DNA of 64,000 nt from Propionibacteriaceae bacterium P6A17 (GCA_000619965.1 JHVD01000002.1:186001-250000); one strand, 5' to 3'. Positions 35,785 through 44,763 are shown, numbered from the stretch's first letter. Numbers and translations: made by a program. Notes: a model not told the origin generated them from the letters alone.

Positions 35785-36590
35785 TCCTTCGCCGCTCCTT
35801 CCAGCATGCCGTTGATGAAGTAGCGCTGCAGGATCAGGAACATGACGACGATCGGAGCAGCGATGATGAGTCCCGCGGCGGCCATGAGTGCGCCGTCGGC
35901 GGTGTATTGACCCTTGAACAGGGAGAGCCCGAGCGGGGCGGTGCGCCACTGTCCGGTCGGGGACATGACCAGCGGGATGAGGAACTCGTTCCACGTCCAC
36001 ATGAACATCAGCACCCCGACAGTGGCCAGGGCGGGCCGAAGCGGCGGCACGAGGATGCGGCGCAGCGTCGAGAAGCTGCCGCATCCGTCGATGGCGGCAG
36101 CCTCGACGAGGTTCGGCGGCAGCGCTCGGAACTGGGTGCGCATCCAGTACGTGCCGAACGCGATCGACTGCGCGACCTGCGGCATCGCGACGGCGACGAG
36201 CGTGTCGGTGAGGTTGAGGGTGCGCAGGTCGTAGAACAGGGGCACGATGATGGCCTCGGCGGGCACCATGAGGCCGAACAGGAAGAGGTAGAAGAGCACC
36301 TCCGAGCCGCGGAAACGCATGGTGCCGAATGCGTAGCCCGCGAGCGTCGAGAGGATGAGCGCGGTGGGGACGACGACGGCAGCCACGACCAGCGAGCGCC
36401 ACAGCGACTCCCCGAATCGGCCCTGCTGCCAGGCGTCGACGACGTTGTGCCAGTGGGGGCCGGGCTCGACGACGCCGAGCTGCGGCCCGAGCGCGGTGAG
36501 CGCGATCGTGATGATCGGGAAGACGGCGAAGAGGGTGGCCAGGATGAGGATGACGTAGTTGATTGCCTGCTCTGCGCGCGACGTCTTCAT
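35781..36590 (-). CDS. Sugar ABC transporter permease (MalG/CUT1 type)
   Basis: The 269-residue inner-membrane protein has six predicted helices and the CUT1 EAA-loop E-A-A-A-I-D-G-C-G near residues 153-161, where the shared ATPase docks. It overlaps both neighbours by four bases. No ATP-binding subunit is encoded in the operon, so a general MsiK-type ATPase elsewhere must power it. Confidence 0.92.
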   Translation of the reverse strand: MKTSRAEQAINYVILILATLFAVFPIITIALTALGPQLGVVEPGPHWHNVVDAWQQGRFGESLWRSLVVAAVVVPTALILSTLAGYAFGTMRFRGSEVLFYLFLFGLMVPAEAIIVPLFYDLRTLNLTDTLVAVAMPQVAQSIAFGTYWMRTQFRALPPNLVEAAAIDGCGSFSTLRRILVPPLRPALATVGVLMFMWTWNEFLIPLVMSPTGQWRTAPLGLSLFKGQYTADGALMAAAGLIIAAPIVVMFLILQRYFINGMLEGAAKE

Positions 36591-37489
36591 CGGAGCGCCC
36601 TCCTCTCCTCGCCGATGCGGCTGACGAAGACGTTGATGGTGAACACGATGAGGGTCAGCACGATGGCGACGGCGGATGCCGAACCCACCTGCTTGAGCTG
36701 GAACGCGCGGTTGTAGACCTCGTAGCTGGGGACCGTCGTGGCGCTGCCCGGGCCGCCGGAGGTGGTCATGTAGACGAGGTCGAAGGTCTTGAGCGCGGCG
36801 ATGATGGTGAGCACGAGCGCGGTGGCGATCTCGCCGCGAACGGCGGGCAGCGTGACGGCGAAGAATTCGGCGACGGGGTTCGCCCCGTCGAGCCGGGCCG
36901 CCTCGTAGAGCTCGTTGGGGATGCGGCCCATGCCCGCGAGCAGCAGGAGCATCACCAGACCGAACTGGACCCAGAAACCGATGACGCCGACAGCGGAGAG
37001 GGCCGTGTCGGGCTCACCGAGCCAGCCGCGGTCCGAGTCGATGCCGAACCAACCGAGGATCTGGTTGAGGGTCCCGCCCGGGGTGTAGATCTGCCGCCAC
37101 GCCACGGCGACGACGACGAGCGCGATCACCTGCGGCATGAAGATGAGCACCCGGAAGAAGCCCATGCCCTTCACCTGCCCGCGACGGAGGATCGCCGCCA
37201 AGACGAGGCCGGCCGCGAGCGGGATGAGGGAGTAGAAGATGATGAGGTAGAGCGAGTGGCCGATCGCGTCGGCGAACCGACGGTCTCCGACCAGGCCCGC
37301 GTAGTTGTCGAGCCCGACGAACGTCGCCGGCCCGAACCCGCTCCAGTCGTAGAGCGAGAACTGCGCCGTGCGCACGACGGGGAAGAGGAGGAAGGTGCCG
37401 TAGACGAGGAGGGCCGGGAGCAGGTAAAGGTAAGGCGTCATCCTTCCCCGTACCACTGCCGACGGCCGCTCCCGACCCTGCTTCGTCAT
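36587..37489 (-). CDS. Sugar ABC transporter permease (MalF/CUT1 type)
   Basis: The 300-residue permease has six helices, a Y-L-Y-L-L-P-A-L-L-V-Y-G first helix, and an EAA-type loop E-A-A-R-L-D-G-A-N near residues 196-204. It pairs with the downstream MalG-type permease. It follows the binding-protein gene after three bases. Confidence 0.92.
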   Translation of the reverse strand: MTKQGRERPSAVVRGRMTPYLYLLPALLVYGTFLLFPVVRTAQFSLYDWSGFGPATFVGLDNYAGLVGDRRFADAIGHSLYLIIFYSLIPLAAGLVLAAILRRGQVKGMGFFRVLIFMPQVIALVVVAVAWRQIYTPGGTLNQILGWFGIDSDRGWLGEPDTALSAVGVIGFWVQFGLVMLLLLAGMGRIPNELYEAARLDGANPVAEFFAVTLPAVRGEIATALVLTIIAALKTFDLVYMTTSGGPGSATTVPSYEVYNRAFQLKQVGSASAVAIVLTLIVFTINVFVSRIGEERRALR

Positions 37490-37492
37490 CGG

Positions 37493-38854
37493 TCACTCAC
37501 CCACGAACCGACCGTAGTCGTCCTGGAAGGCCTGGAGTACCTCCTCCGGCGAGCGCTGCCCGCCCAACGCTTCCTGGAAGCCCTGGCCTGCCGTGTCGGC
37601 GAAGCTCGGGGTGGCGTAGTCGAGGTACGGCAGCAGCGTGCCCTCGTTCGACACCTTGTCGAAGGCCTCGTAGATCTCCTTGTTGACGCCGGAGGCGGGC
37701 GCGAGCTCGGCCGCGTTGTTGACCGGGAAGCCGCCGTTGTCGGCGATGATCTTCATCGCCTCGTCGGTGGTGATGAAGTCGAGGTATGCGGCGGCCACGT
37801 CGGGATTCTTGGCCTTGGCCGGGATGGCGAAGGGGATGCCGGTACCACCGGTGGTGGCGAGTTGCCCGTCGAGGCCGGCCGGCGGGGCCATGAAGCCCAG
37901 GTCGTCACCCATGATGGCCTCGAGGTCGGCGCCCACCCAGCTTCCGGCGGGCAGGAAGACGCCCGTGCCCTTCCCGAACTCGGCCCAGGCCGGGTCGTAG
38001 TCGGTGCCGTTGGGCGAGGAGCCGAAGTAGCCCTCGGTGCCCCACTTGGCGAACTGCGTCATGGCATCGACGTTGCCTTGCGCCATCCAGTCGGCGCCGG
38101 CGTTGCCCATGCCAAGCTTGACGATGTCGTCGGCGGGGACGTAGTTGGCCTGGAGGGGGCCGAAGACGTGGAAGGCCGGCCACTTCTCGATGTTGCCGAG
38201 CACCATCGGCTGCTCGCCGGCGGCCTTGGCCTTGTCGAGGATGGCGAAGTAGTCCGTCCACGTGGCCGGGAGTTCGGCGCCGAGGGCCTCGAGCTTGCTC
38301 TTGGAGTAGAAGAGCCCGACGATCTCGCCGGTCTGCGGCAGGCCGTAGAGGTTGCCCTCGCCGAAGGTCTTGCCGTCGGAGGAGTAGCGCACCTTCGCGA
38401 GGACCGAGTCGGAGAAGCGGTCTGACCAGCCGTAGGCCTTGGCGTAGGGCTCAAGGTCGACGAGCTGACCTGCGGCGACGTACTGTCCCATGTCGCCGCG
38501 GGCGTTGTTGACCTGGGCGACGTCGGGCACGTCGTCGCCGGAGAGCGCCAACTGGAGCTGCTGCTGCAGGTCGTCGTTGGACTGCTTGACTCGCTTGATC
38601 GTGACGTTGGGGTACTTGTCCTGGAAGGCCTTGTTGAGGGATTCGAGCGCGTCATTCTGGGAGCCGCGGACCTCCTGGTCCCAGACGGTGAGCTCGACGT
38701 CGCCCAGCGACGCGATGTCGGTGGTGACCTCGCCGCTGCTGGCGGGGCCGTTGGTGGGTTGGGCGCCGCCGCTGTCGCCGGGCGCGCACGCTGCGAGCGC
38801 GCCGAGGGCGAGTGCGGAAGCGATGCCTGTGGCGATGAGTCTGCGACGACGCAT
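37493..38854 (-). CDS. Sugar ABC transporter substrate-binding lipoprotein
   Basis: The 453-residue protein has an N-terminal signal with lipobox L-A-A-C (Cys23), then a Gly/Ser linker. The CUT1 binding-protein fold starts with V-E-L-T-V-W-D-Q-E, followed by F-Q-D-K-Y-P-N-V-T-I-K. It sits on the outer membrane face and delivers an oligosaccharide or glycoside to the permeases. GAAGGAGA precedes the ATG. It is the first gene of the five-part uptake locus and faces the divergent DeoR gene. Confidence 0.92.
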   Translation of the reverse strand: MRRRRLIATGIASALALGALAACAPGDSGGAQPTNGPASSGEVTTDIASLGDVELTVWDQEVRGSQNDALESLNKAFQDKYPNVTIKRVKQSNDDLQQQLQLALSGDDVPDVAQVNNARGDMGQYVAAGQLVDLEPYAKAYGWSDRFSDSVLAKVRYSSDGKTFGEGNLYGLPQTGEIVGLFYSKSKLEALGAELPATWTDYFAILDKAKAAGEQPMVLGNIEKWPAFHVFGPLQANYVPADDIVKLGMGNAGADWMAQGNVDAMTQFAKWGTEGYFGSSPNGTDYDPAWAEFGKGTGVFLPAGSWVGADLEAIMGDDLGFMAPPAGLDGQLATTGGTGIPFAIPAKAKNPDVAAAYLDFITTDEAMKIIADNGGFPVNNAAELAPASGVNKEIYEAFDKVSNEGTLLPYLDYATPSFADTAGQGFQEALGGQRSPEEVLQAFQDDYGRFVGE

Positions 38855-38881
38855 GGGTCTCCTTCGGTAGCAGTATCGGCA

Positions 38882-38938
38882 TTGGTACCAAGGCCCATCA
38901 TGTCAGAACATGACGGCTTTCGCCAGCAATCTGGCGAA
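38882..38938. promoter_or_regulatory. Operator candidates between the sugar ABC operon and its DeoR regulator
   Basis: Two clear palindromes lie in this 123-base divergent gap. TTGGTACCAA (38882-38891) is a perfect 10-mer close to the binding-protein start. TTCGCCAG-CAAT-CTGGCGAA (38919-38938) is a perfect 8-bp inverted repeat with a four-base centre. Further right, GATCGAAG occurs twice in direct repeat (about 38943-38959). The DeoR protein encoded at 38978, or a global LacI-type regulator, may bind here; which site belongs to which is inference. Confidence 0.55.
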
Positions 38939-38965
38939 TCTGATCGAAGATGATCGAAGTGATGG

Positions 38966-38971
38966 TAGATT
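38966..38971 (+). promoter_or_regulatory. Leaderless-type -10 (TAGATT) of the DeoR-GH4 operon
   Basis: TAGATT ends six bases before the GTG at 38978. Confidence 0.55.
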
Positions 38972-38977
38972 GACGAC

Positions 38978-39739
38978 GTGCTCACCGAAGACCGTCACCT
39001 GCGCATCCTCACCGCCGTGCGTGAGCGGGGTTTCGTCACCGTCGCAGACCTCTGTGCCGCGCTCGACGTCTCCGAAGCCACCGTACGCCGTGACCTCGAT
39101 GCACTGTCGAAGGCCGGCCAACTCCGCAGGCTGCGCGGCGGGGCCGGCGACATCAAGGGCACCATCCAGCCCGAGCGAGACCTGCGCAGCTTCACGGAAG
39201 TGGCCGCCTCGGCGACGGGCGCCAAGGGGGCGATCGGGCGCCGGGCGGCCGAGCTCATCGACGACGGCGACGTCGTCGGCCTGGACAGCGGCACGACGGT
39301 CGCCGCGATGGCCCCGCACCTGGTGGATCGCTCCTTGACGGTGGTGACCGCGTCGCTGGCGGTGGCCCAGATGCTCGAGACGGCCTCGTCGATCGACCTG
39401 ATCGTCGTGGGGGGCCTGCTGCGGCCGAACTACCGCTGCATGGTGGGCACGTGGGCGGAGACGATGATTCGCCAGATCCGAATGGACAAGGTCTTCATCG
39501 GCACCTCTGGCGTGGACCCCGACGGTGCCGTCCTCGATTCGACCCCGAGCGAGGTGCCCATCAAGCGGGCGCTGCTCGACTCGTCGGTGCGGCGCTACCT
39601 GCTGGCCGACGCCGAGAAATTTCCGGGTTCCGGCTTTCTGAAGGTTTGCCCGGTCGACGTATTCGATGCGGTCGTCACCGACGCCGCGGGGGAGCCCCGG
39701 TTCCCCGACGACATGGAAGTTGAGGTGGTTGTCGCATGA
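38978..39739 (+). CDS. DeoR/GlpR-family regulator of the sugar ABC locus
   Basis: The 253-residue protein has a DeoR winged helix (V-A-D-L-C-A-A-L-D-V-S-E-A-T-V-R-R-D-L, then L-R-R-L-R-G-G-A) and a sensor domain with G-L-D-S-G-T-T-V near residue 105. It probably represses the divergent importer and its own operon until a phosphosugar appears. The ATGA overlap couples it to the GH4 gene. It resembles the other DeoR regulator in the window only at family level. Confidence 0.9.
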   Translation: MLTEDRHLRILTAVRERGFVTVADLCAALDVSEATVRRDLDALSKAGQLRRLRGGAGDIKGTIQPERDLRSFTEVAASATGAKGAIGRRAAELIDDGDVVGLDSGTTVAAMAPHLVDRSLTVVTASLAVAQMLETASSIDLIVVGGLLRPNYRCMVGTWAETMIRQIRMDKVFIGTSGVDPDGAVLDSTPSEVPIKRALLDSSVRRYLLADAEKFPGSGFLKVCPVDVFDAVVTDAAGEPRFPDDMEVEVVVA

Positions 39740-41088
39740 GACTCGCAATCCTAGGTGGCGGAGGCTTCCGCACGCCGCTCGTGTACGAGGCCGTGGCGCG
39801 GCAGGTGACCGGCATGGCCGTCGACGAGGTGGTGCTGTTCGACGTCGATCCGGTGCGGTTGCGCGTCATCGAGCGCATCACCCAGGAGATGTCGGCGGCG
39901 CACGGTGACGGCGCCACCGCGGTGCGCTGCACCGACGACCTTGCCGATGCGGTGCGCGGCGCGGACTTCGTCTTCTGCGCGGTGCGTGTGGGAGGGACGG
40001 CGGCGCGAACGGTCGACGAGCGCGTTGCGCTGGAGCTTGGCCTTCTCGGCCAGGAGACCGTCGGCCCGGGCGGATTGGCCTACGCCCTGCGCACCATCCC
40101 CGTGATGCGGCGAATCGCCGAGACGATCCGTCGCGAGGCTCCGGAGGCCTGGGTCATCAACTTCACCAATCCCGCGGGCATCGTCACCGAGGCGATGCAG
40201 CAGGTGCTGGGGCCGCGCGTCGTCGGCATCTGCGACACGCCCATCGGACTGGTCCGCAGGGTCGCGCGCGCCTTCGGCAAGGACGTGGCGGATGTCGACT
40301 ACGACTACCTGGGCCTCAACCATCTCGGTTGGCTGCGACGCGTCTCCATCGACGGCCGGGACCGACTTCCGGAACTCTTGGCCGACGACGGGCTGGTCGA
40401 GGGCATCGAGGAGGCGCGCATCGTCGGGATCGACTACGTACGGCAGATGGGCGCGCTGCCCAACGAATACCTCTACTACTACCTGCACACCGACGACGCC
40501 ATCCGGCGCATCCTCGACGCGGGCGAGACGCGCGGTGAGTTCCTCCAACAGCAGCAGCGCGACTTCTACGACGCCGCCTCCCAGCCCTGCTGCGAGTCGC
40601 CGCTGCGGTTGTGGCGCGACGCCCTGCACACCCGCGAGGCCACGTACATGGCCGAGGGACGCGACGAGGAGCGCCGCGAGGAGGACATCGCCGGTGGCGG
40701 CTACCAAGAGGTGGCGCTCAGGCTGATGACCGCCATCGCGACTGATCGCCCGGAGCGGATGATCCTGAACGTCGCCAACGGCTCGGGCCCCGACGGCCGC
40801 GTGGTGGCCGAACTCCCGGACGACCTGACGGTGGAGGTGGGGTGTCTCGTCGATGGACGCGGCATCCATGCGGCCCCCGTGGCGCCCCCGACGCTGGAGC
40901 AACTGGGACGCATCGCGCGGTTGCGCGGATCGGAACGCTGCATCCTCCAGGCGGCAGTCGGCGGTGACGCGGGCGCGGCGTGGGAAGGGTTTGCGACGCA
41001 TCCGCTGGTCGACTCTCCGACGTTGGGGGCCAAGCTTCTCGACGGCTATCGCCGGCGCTCGTCGGACATCGGCGAGCTGCTTGGCTAA
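39736..41088 (+). CDS. Glycoside hydrolase family 4 (6-phospho-beta-glucosidase-like)
   Basis: The 450-residue enzyme starts with the NAD-binding loop L-A-I-L-G-G-G-G-F-R-T-P. It carries the GH4 metal ligands as Cys in G-I-C-D-T-P-I-G and His in G-L-N-H-L-G-W, with the N-P-A-G substrate loop before them (I-N-F-T-N-P-A-G). GH4 enzymes cleave glycosides by an NAD and manganese redox mechanism, often on 6-phosphorylated sugars. Here the sugar enters by ABC transport and would need the operon's PfkB kinase to be phosphorylated, or the enzyme acts on free glycosides as some GH4 members do. Confidence 0.88.
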   Translation: MRLAILGGGGFRTPLVYEAVARQVTGMAVDEVVLFDVDPVRLRVIERITQEMSAAHGDGATAVRCTDDLADAVRGADFVFCAVRVGGTAARTVDERVALELGLLGQETVGPGGLAYALRTIPVMRRIAETIRREAPEAWVINFTNPAGIVTEAMQQVLGPRVVGICDTPIGLVRRVARAFGKDVADVDYDYLGLNHLGWLRRVSIDGRDRLPELLADDGLVEGIEEARIVGIDYVRQMGALPNEYLYYYLHTDDAIRRILDAGETRGEFLQQQQRDFYDAASQPCCESPLRLWRDALHTREATYMAEGRDEERREEDIAGGGYQEVALRLMTAIATDRPERMILNVANGSGPDGRVVAELPDDLTVEVGCLVDGRGIHAAPVAPPTLEQLGRIARLRGSERCILQAAVGGDAGAAWEGFATHPLVDSPTLGAKLLDGYRRRSSDIGELLG

Positions 41089-41104
41089 TCGATCATTTCC
41101 AATC

Positions 41105-41138
41105 ACGGCAGGGTCCGATTCGGGCCCTGCCGTCCTTT
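41105..41138 (+). terminator. Rho-independent terminator after the GH4 gene
   Basis: ACGGCAGGG (41105-41113) and CCCTGCCGT (41125-41133) form a perfect 9-bp stem followed by CCTTTTT. Confidence 0.9.
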
Positions 41139-41255
41139 TTGCGCCTGATTGCTGGTTGTTTCTGCTCGAAACTGTTCCCATGTGAGCGATTCTCGGCTAC
41201 GCTCCATGATGCACGGTGCCAACGAGGGCACCGAAGATCAACCAACGGAGGATTG

Positions 41256-44200
41256 ATGAAACCCTTGCGCATGCTCACCGCGGGCATCGCCGCGATGGCC
41301 CTCAGCGTCCCAGCGGGCGCACTGGGCGCGCCCGACCCGGCAACGTTGGTCGTCGGGGACCCGCTGGTCTCCAGCCAGTCCAGCCCGTCCAAGATCGACG
41401 TGATGGCGCTCTGGTCACACCCCGACGACGACGCTGCCTTCACCACTCCCTGCGGGGTCTGGGGTGACCTCTATGACATCAAGTGCGGCATCATCATGGT
41501 CACCCGCGGAGAGGGCGGCTCCAACTCCGTCGGCAACGAAGCAGGCCCGGATCTCGGCCTGCGACGCGAGAACGAGGATCGGGCGTCGCACGTCCGCACC
41601 GGCACCGTCGACATCTTCAACATCGACAAGGTGGACTTCTACTACAACACCTCGGCGTCGCTGACCCAGCAAGCCTGGGACGGGGAGGACACATTGCGGC
41701 GCGTCGTGCGCGTGATCCGGGAGACGCGCCCTTCGGTCATGATCGGCTGGCCGCCGAACTTCGACTACGGTCACGGCAACCATCAGTACGCGGGCCGTTT
41801 GGTCTGGGAGGCAGTCGAGGCAGCCGCAGACCCGGAGCGCTTCCCCGAGCAACTGACGGGTGTGGGCGCGGTCGAACCGTGGCAGGTGAAGAAGGTGATC
41901 CAGCAGACGGGCTGGGGATTCAAGTACGGGGGCGAGGGCGCCCGTCAGGCCCCGGACTGCAACGTCGGCTACGTGCCCGACGCCGACAACCCCTTCACGA
42001 TGGTCGGCACCTGGTCCGGCTACGAATCGCCGTACCGGTGGGTGGAGGGCAACACCGCGGGCATCCCCGCGGGCACACCGAAGACCTGGGCGCAGGTCGG
42101 ACGCGAGGGCGGTCGTGCGCATCCCACCCAGGCCCGCGTCATGCAGAAGGACCCCTTCGCGGCGGCGTGCCTGCAGTTCGCCGTGCTCGACTCCTACGTG
42201 CCGATGCAACCAGGCGGTACCGCCGAGGGCGACAAGGACAATGCGTTGTTCTGGGGTGCCGCGGTCGCGGATCCGGGCGGATTCCCGCTCGAGACGCTGT
42301 TTCGCATCACTCCCGACGACTTCTACGTCGCACCGGGCGAAGACTTCCAGGTGAGCGTCGACCTGACTCTCCCGGACGGATCGGTCCCGGCGGGAGCGAT
42401 CTCACTGGATGTCCCGGAGGGATGGTCGACGAGTGAGCCGGTCACCGTCGGCGGCGGCAGGTCGGCCAAGGCAACGTTCACCGTCATCCCGGCGGCGGAC
42501 GCGGCCGACGGCATCGAACGGATCGAGGCCTCCTTCTCGGGCGGTGGCAAGTCCGCGTGGAATGAGACCCGCGTGGGTATCGTGCCCCAAGTCCAGGGCC
42601 TGTTCGCCCGTGGCGGCTCCTCCCAAGAGCTCGACGCGTGGATTGACGCCCATGACGTCCACGTCTACGGCAGGGCTCCGGCGATCGACGACATCGGCGC
42701 GGGTGAATCCAAGACGATCTCCGTCGAGGTGACCAACCGCAGCAGCGAGACCCGCAGCGGCACCGTCGATCTCGCCGTCGACGCGGCCGATGGCCAGGCC
42801 GAGCCCTTCGCATTCGACGCGGCCAGCAAGTCATTCGACGGGCTCGCCCCAGGCGCATCGACGACGGTGGACTTCACCGTCACCCACGCCGATCCCACCT
42901 CAGCCGGCGGGGTGGTGGCCAATCTGGTGGCCACCACCACGGTCGACGAAGAGCGCTCGGCGGAGACCATGCAGCTCTACGTGGTGCCGACGACGGTCAT
43001 CCCCCAGCTTGCCGCCGCGCCCGCGATCGACGGTGCCGCGGACGACGTCTACACCGGTGAGAGGTTGGGCATCGGCCGAAAGTGGGAGGGAGCGGACTGC
43101 GAGCCCGACGGCACCGACTGCGGGGACGGGTCCATCGCCACCGTGGGCTGGCACGAGGATTCGCTCTACGCCCACCTCACCGTGGTGGACGATCGCGCCA
43201 GCGCGGCCGCCACCACCGACCGCTGCTTCGGGCACTGGCTGGTGGACTCCGTCGAGTTCCTCGTGGACCCGCGCGGCAACTCCTCGGACACCTCCACCAC
43301 GTTCAAGCTGGGAATCTTCCCCTTCACGGACGATCCCGACGGTGAGAACGGCAACGGCGTCGACGGCCCGTGCTGGTCGCGCGACGCCGACAACCACCAG
43401 GGCTTCTCGACGGGACCGCTCGCCAATCTCGTGGAGCAGGGGCCGAACGCACCCGGCGTCGAGGTGGCGGTGAGCGCGGCGCGCAACGACGACGGCACCT
43501 TCGACGAAGGCAGGTACACCGTCGAGATCAAGGCCCCGATGTCCAACTTCCCGGCCGCGGTGGGGCCGACGAGCAGCGCACCGACCGGTGATGCGGCCAC
43601 GAACGCAGTGGATCCGCAGTTCATGGGCTTCAACCTCACGCCCTACGATTCGGACAATCAGGACTTCATCGGCGAGACCCGCACCGCTTGGTCGCCGTTC
43701 GGCAGCCAACAGTCCGAGCCGTACCGATGGGGCCATGCGTACCTGGACGGGTACGAACCCCCGTCGGGGAGGGCGACGACCGCGAAGGAGCCGATCATCC
43801 CCGACACGGCGCTGCAGAGTGTGGCTTCTCCGCAGACGGTGTACCAGTCGGCCGCCCGCGGGGTGACCATGGCCGGTGTCCAGCCGTCGGATGGCCTCAC
43901 GATCACGGGGGTGACCATCGACAAGGGCGAGATCGTCGTCTCCTACGATGCCGACGTCGCCGGCACCATCCGGGGCTTCGTGTGGCATGGCGAGACCCGC
44001 TACCGTCCCGTGTGGACCTCGAGCTGCGTGTTGCCGGAGGACTACGTGCTGCCCGGGTTCGACGCCTGCGCGGCGGAGGATGGCAAGGGCGCGCCCTGGG
44101 CCCCGGACATGGGTGGGGCGCTGCTGGCCGACGGTGAAGTCGACGTCCGCGCCGGAGGCGGAGAGTTCCGCTTCCCGGCGAGCGCGAAGGCGCTCGAGAT

Positions 44201-44417
44201 GATGACCGCCGATGCTCAGCTACTGCTGTCTTGGAAGGAGTCGGGCCACGACAACGGCGACGGAGTCGCGGCATGGGCCTACCCGATCGTGGTGGCCGGA
44301 GACGTCGAGCCGCAGCCGGAGCCGACGGTGAACCCGAGCCCGGCACCGTCCGGGCAGTCGACGGCCACGCCTGCTCCCGAACCGGGCCGACCGGGCCTGC
44401 CGCGCACCGGCGCCTGA
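41256..44417 (+). CDS. Secreted PIG-L-type deacetylase with CBM9-like domain and LPxTG-like C-terminus
   Basis: The 1053-residue protein has a signal peptide (about 1-25). Residues about 45-330 form a PIG-L/LmbE fold with the zinc motif S-H-P-D-D-D and a downstream G-H-G-N-H-Q-Y-A-G. Two beta-sandwich segments follow, and then a CBM9-like region (about 585-800) with A-I-D-G-A-A-D-D-V-Y and D-S-V-E-F-L-V-D-P-R-G. The last part is a Pro/Thr/Ser spacer ending L-P-R-T-G-A, with the stop immediately after. It probably deacetylates an amino-sugar glycan outside the cell; the substrate is unknown. CGGAGG lies five bases before the ATG. The missing hydrophobic tail is unusual. Confidence 0.85.
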   Translation: MKPLRMLTAGIAAMALSVPAGALGAPDPATLVVGDPLVSSQSSPSKIDVMALWSHPDDDAAFTTPCGVWGDLYDIKCGIIMVTRGEGGSNSVGNEAGPDLGLRRENEDRASHVRTGTVDIFNIDKVDFYYNTSASLTQQAWDGEDTLRRVVRVIRETRPSVMIGWPPNFDYGHGNHQYAGRLVWEAVEAAADPERFPEQLTGVGAVEPWQVKKVIQQTGWGFKYGGEGARQAPDCNVGYVPDADNPFTMVGTWSGYESPYRWVEGNTAGIPAGTPKTWAQVGREGGRAHPTQARVMQKDPFAAACLQFAVLDSYVPMQPGGTAEGDKDNALFWGAAVADPGGFPLETLFRITPDDFYVAPGEDFQVSVDLTLPDGSVPAGAISLDVPEGWSTSEPVTVGGGRSAKATFTVIPAADAADGIERIEASFSGGGKSAWNETRVGIVPQVQGLFARGGSSQELDAWIDAHDVHVYGRAPAIDDIGAGESKTISVEVTNRSSETRSGTVDLAVDAADGQAEPFAFDAASKSFDGLAPGASTTVDFTVTHADPTSAGGVVANLVATTTVDEERSAETMQLYVVPTTVIPQLAAAPAIDGAADDVYTGERLGIGRKWEGADCEPDGTDCGDGSIATVGWHEDSLYAHLTVVDDRASAAATTDRCFGHWLVDSVEFLVDPRGNSSDTSTTFKLGIFPFTDDPDGENGNGVDGPCWSRDADNHQGFSTGPLANLVEQGPNAPGVEVAVSAARNDDGTFDEGRYTVEIKAPMSNFPAAVGPTSSAPTGDAATNAVDPQFMGFNLTPYDSDNQDFIGETRTAWSPFGSQQSEPYRWGHAYLDGYEPPSGRATTAKEPIIPDTALQSVASPQTVYQSAARGVTMAGVQPSDGLTITGVTIDKGEIVVSYDADVAGTIRGFVWHGETRYRPVWTSSCVLPEDYVLPGFDACAAEDGKGAPWAPDMGGALLADGEVDVRAGGGEFRFPASAKALEMMTADAQLLLSWKESGHDNGDGVAAWAYPIVVAGDVEPQPEPTVNPSPAPSGQSTATPAPEPGRPGLPRTGA

Positions 44418-44432
44418 TTGGGCGACGTCGAT

Positions 44433-44472
44433 GGTGAGGGCCGACACCGCAGGGGGCGGGTCGGCCCTCACC
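44433..44472 (+). terminator. Hairpin terminator after the PIG-L gene
   Basis: GGTGAGGGCCGAC (44433-44445) and GTCGGCCCTCACC (44460-44472) are perfect 13-bp arms with a 14-base loop. No U-tract follows. Confidence 0.75.
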
Positions 44473-44511
44473 TGTGTGGGGCTCGCGTTCCCCCTTCAAG
44501 GGCCGAAACGA

Positions 44512-44517
44512 TAGGCT
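44512..44517 (+). promoter_or_regulatory. Leaderless-type -10 (TAGGCT) of purSQ
   Basis: TAGGCT ends six bases before the ATG at 44524. Confidence 0.6.
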
Positions 44518-44523
44518 GAACCC

Positions 44524-44763
44524 ATGTCACGCGTCGTCGTCAACGTCATGCCGAAGCCCGAGATCCTCGACCCCCAGGGCAAGGCCGTCACTGGCGCCAT
44601 GCAGCGCCTCGGATTCCACGGACTGTCGGTCCGTCAGGGCAAGCGATTCGAGATCGAGGTGGAGGGCGAGGTCACCGACGAGGTCCTCGCCGAGATCCGT
44701 CGGGCTGCGGAGACGCTGCTCGCCAACACCGTGATCGAGACCTTCGAAGTGGTGTCCGAATGA
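44524..44763 (+). CDS. purS: Phosphoribosylformylglycinamidine synthase subunit PurS
   Basis: The 79-residue protein begins [18 protein letters not shown], the standard PurS start. It holds the PurQ and PurL subunits together and helps channel ammonia. It overlaps purQ by four bases. The partner purL is 7 kb away, separated by a protease and the sigma-factor locus. Confidence 0.94.
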   Translation: MSRVVVNVMPKPEILDPQGKAVTGAMQRLGFHGLSVRQGKRFEIEVEGEVTDEVLAEIRRAAETLLANTVIETFEVVSE

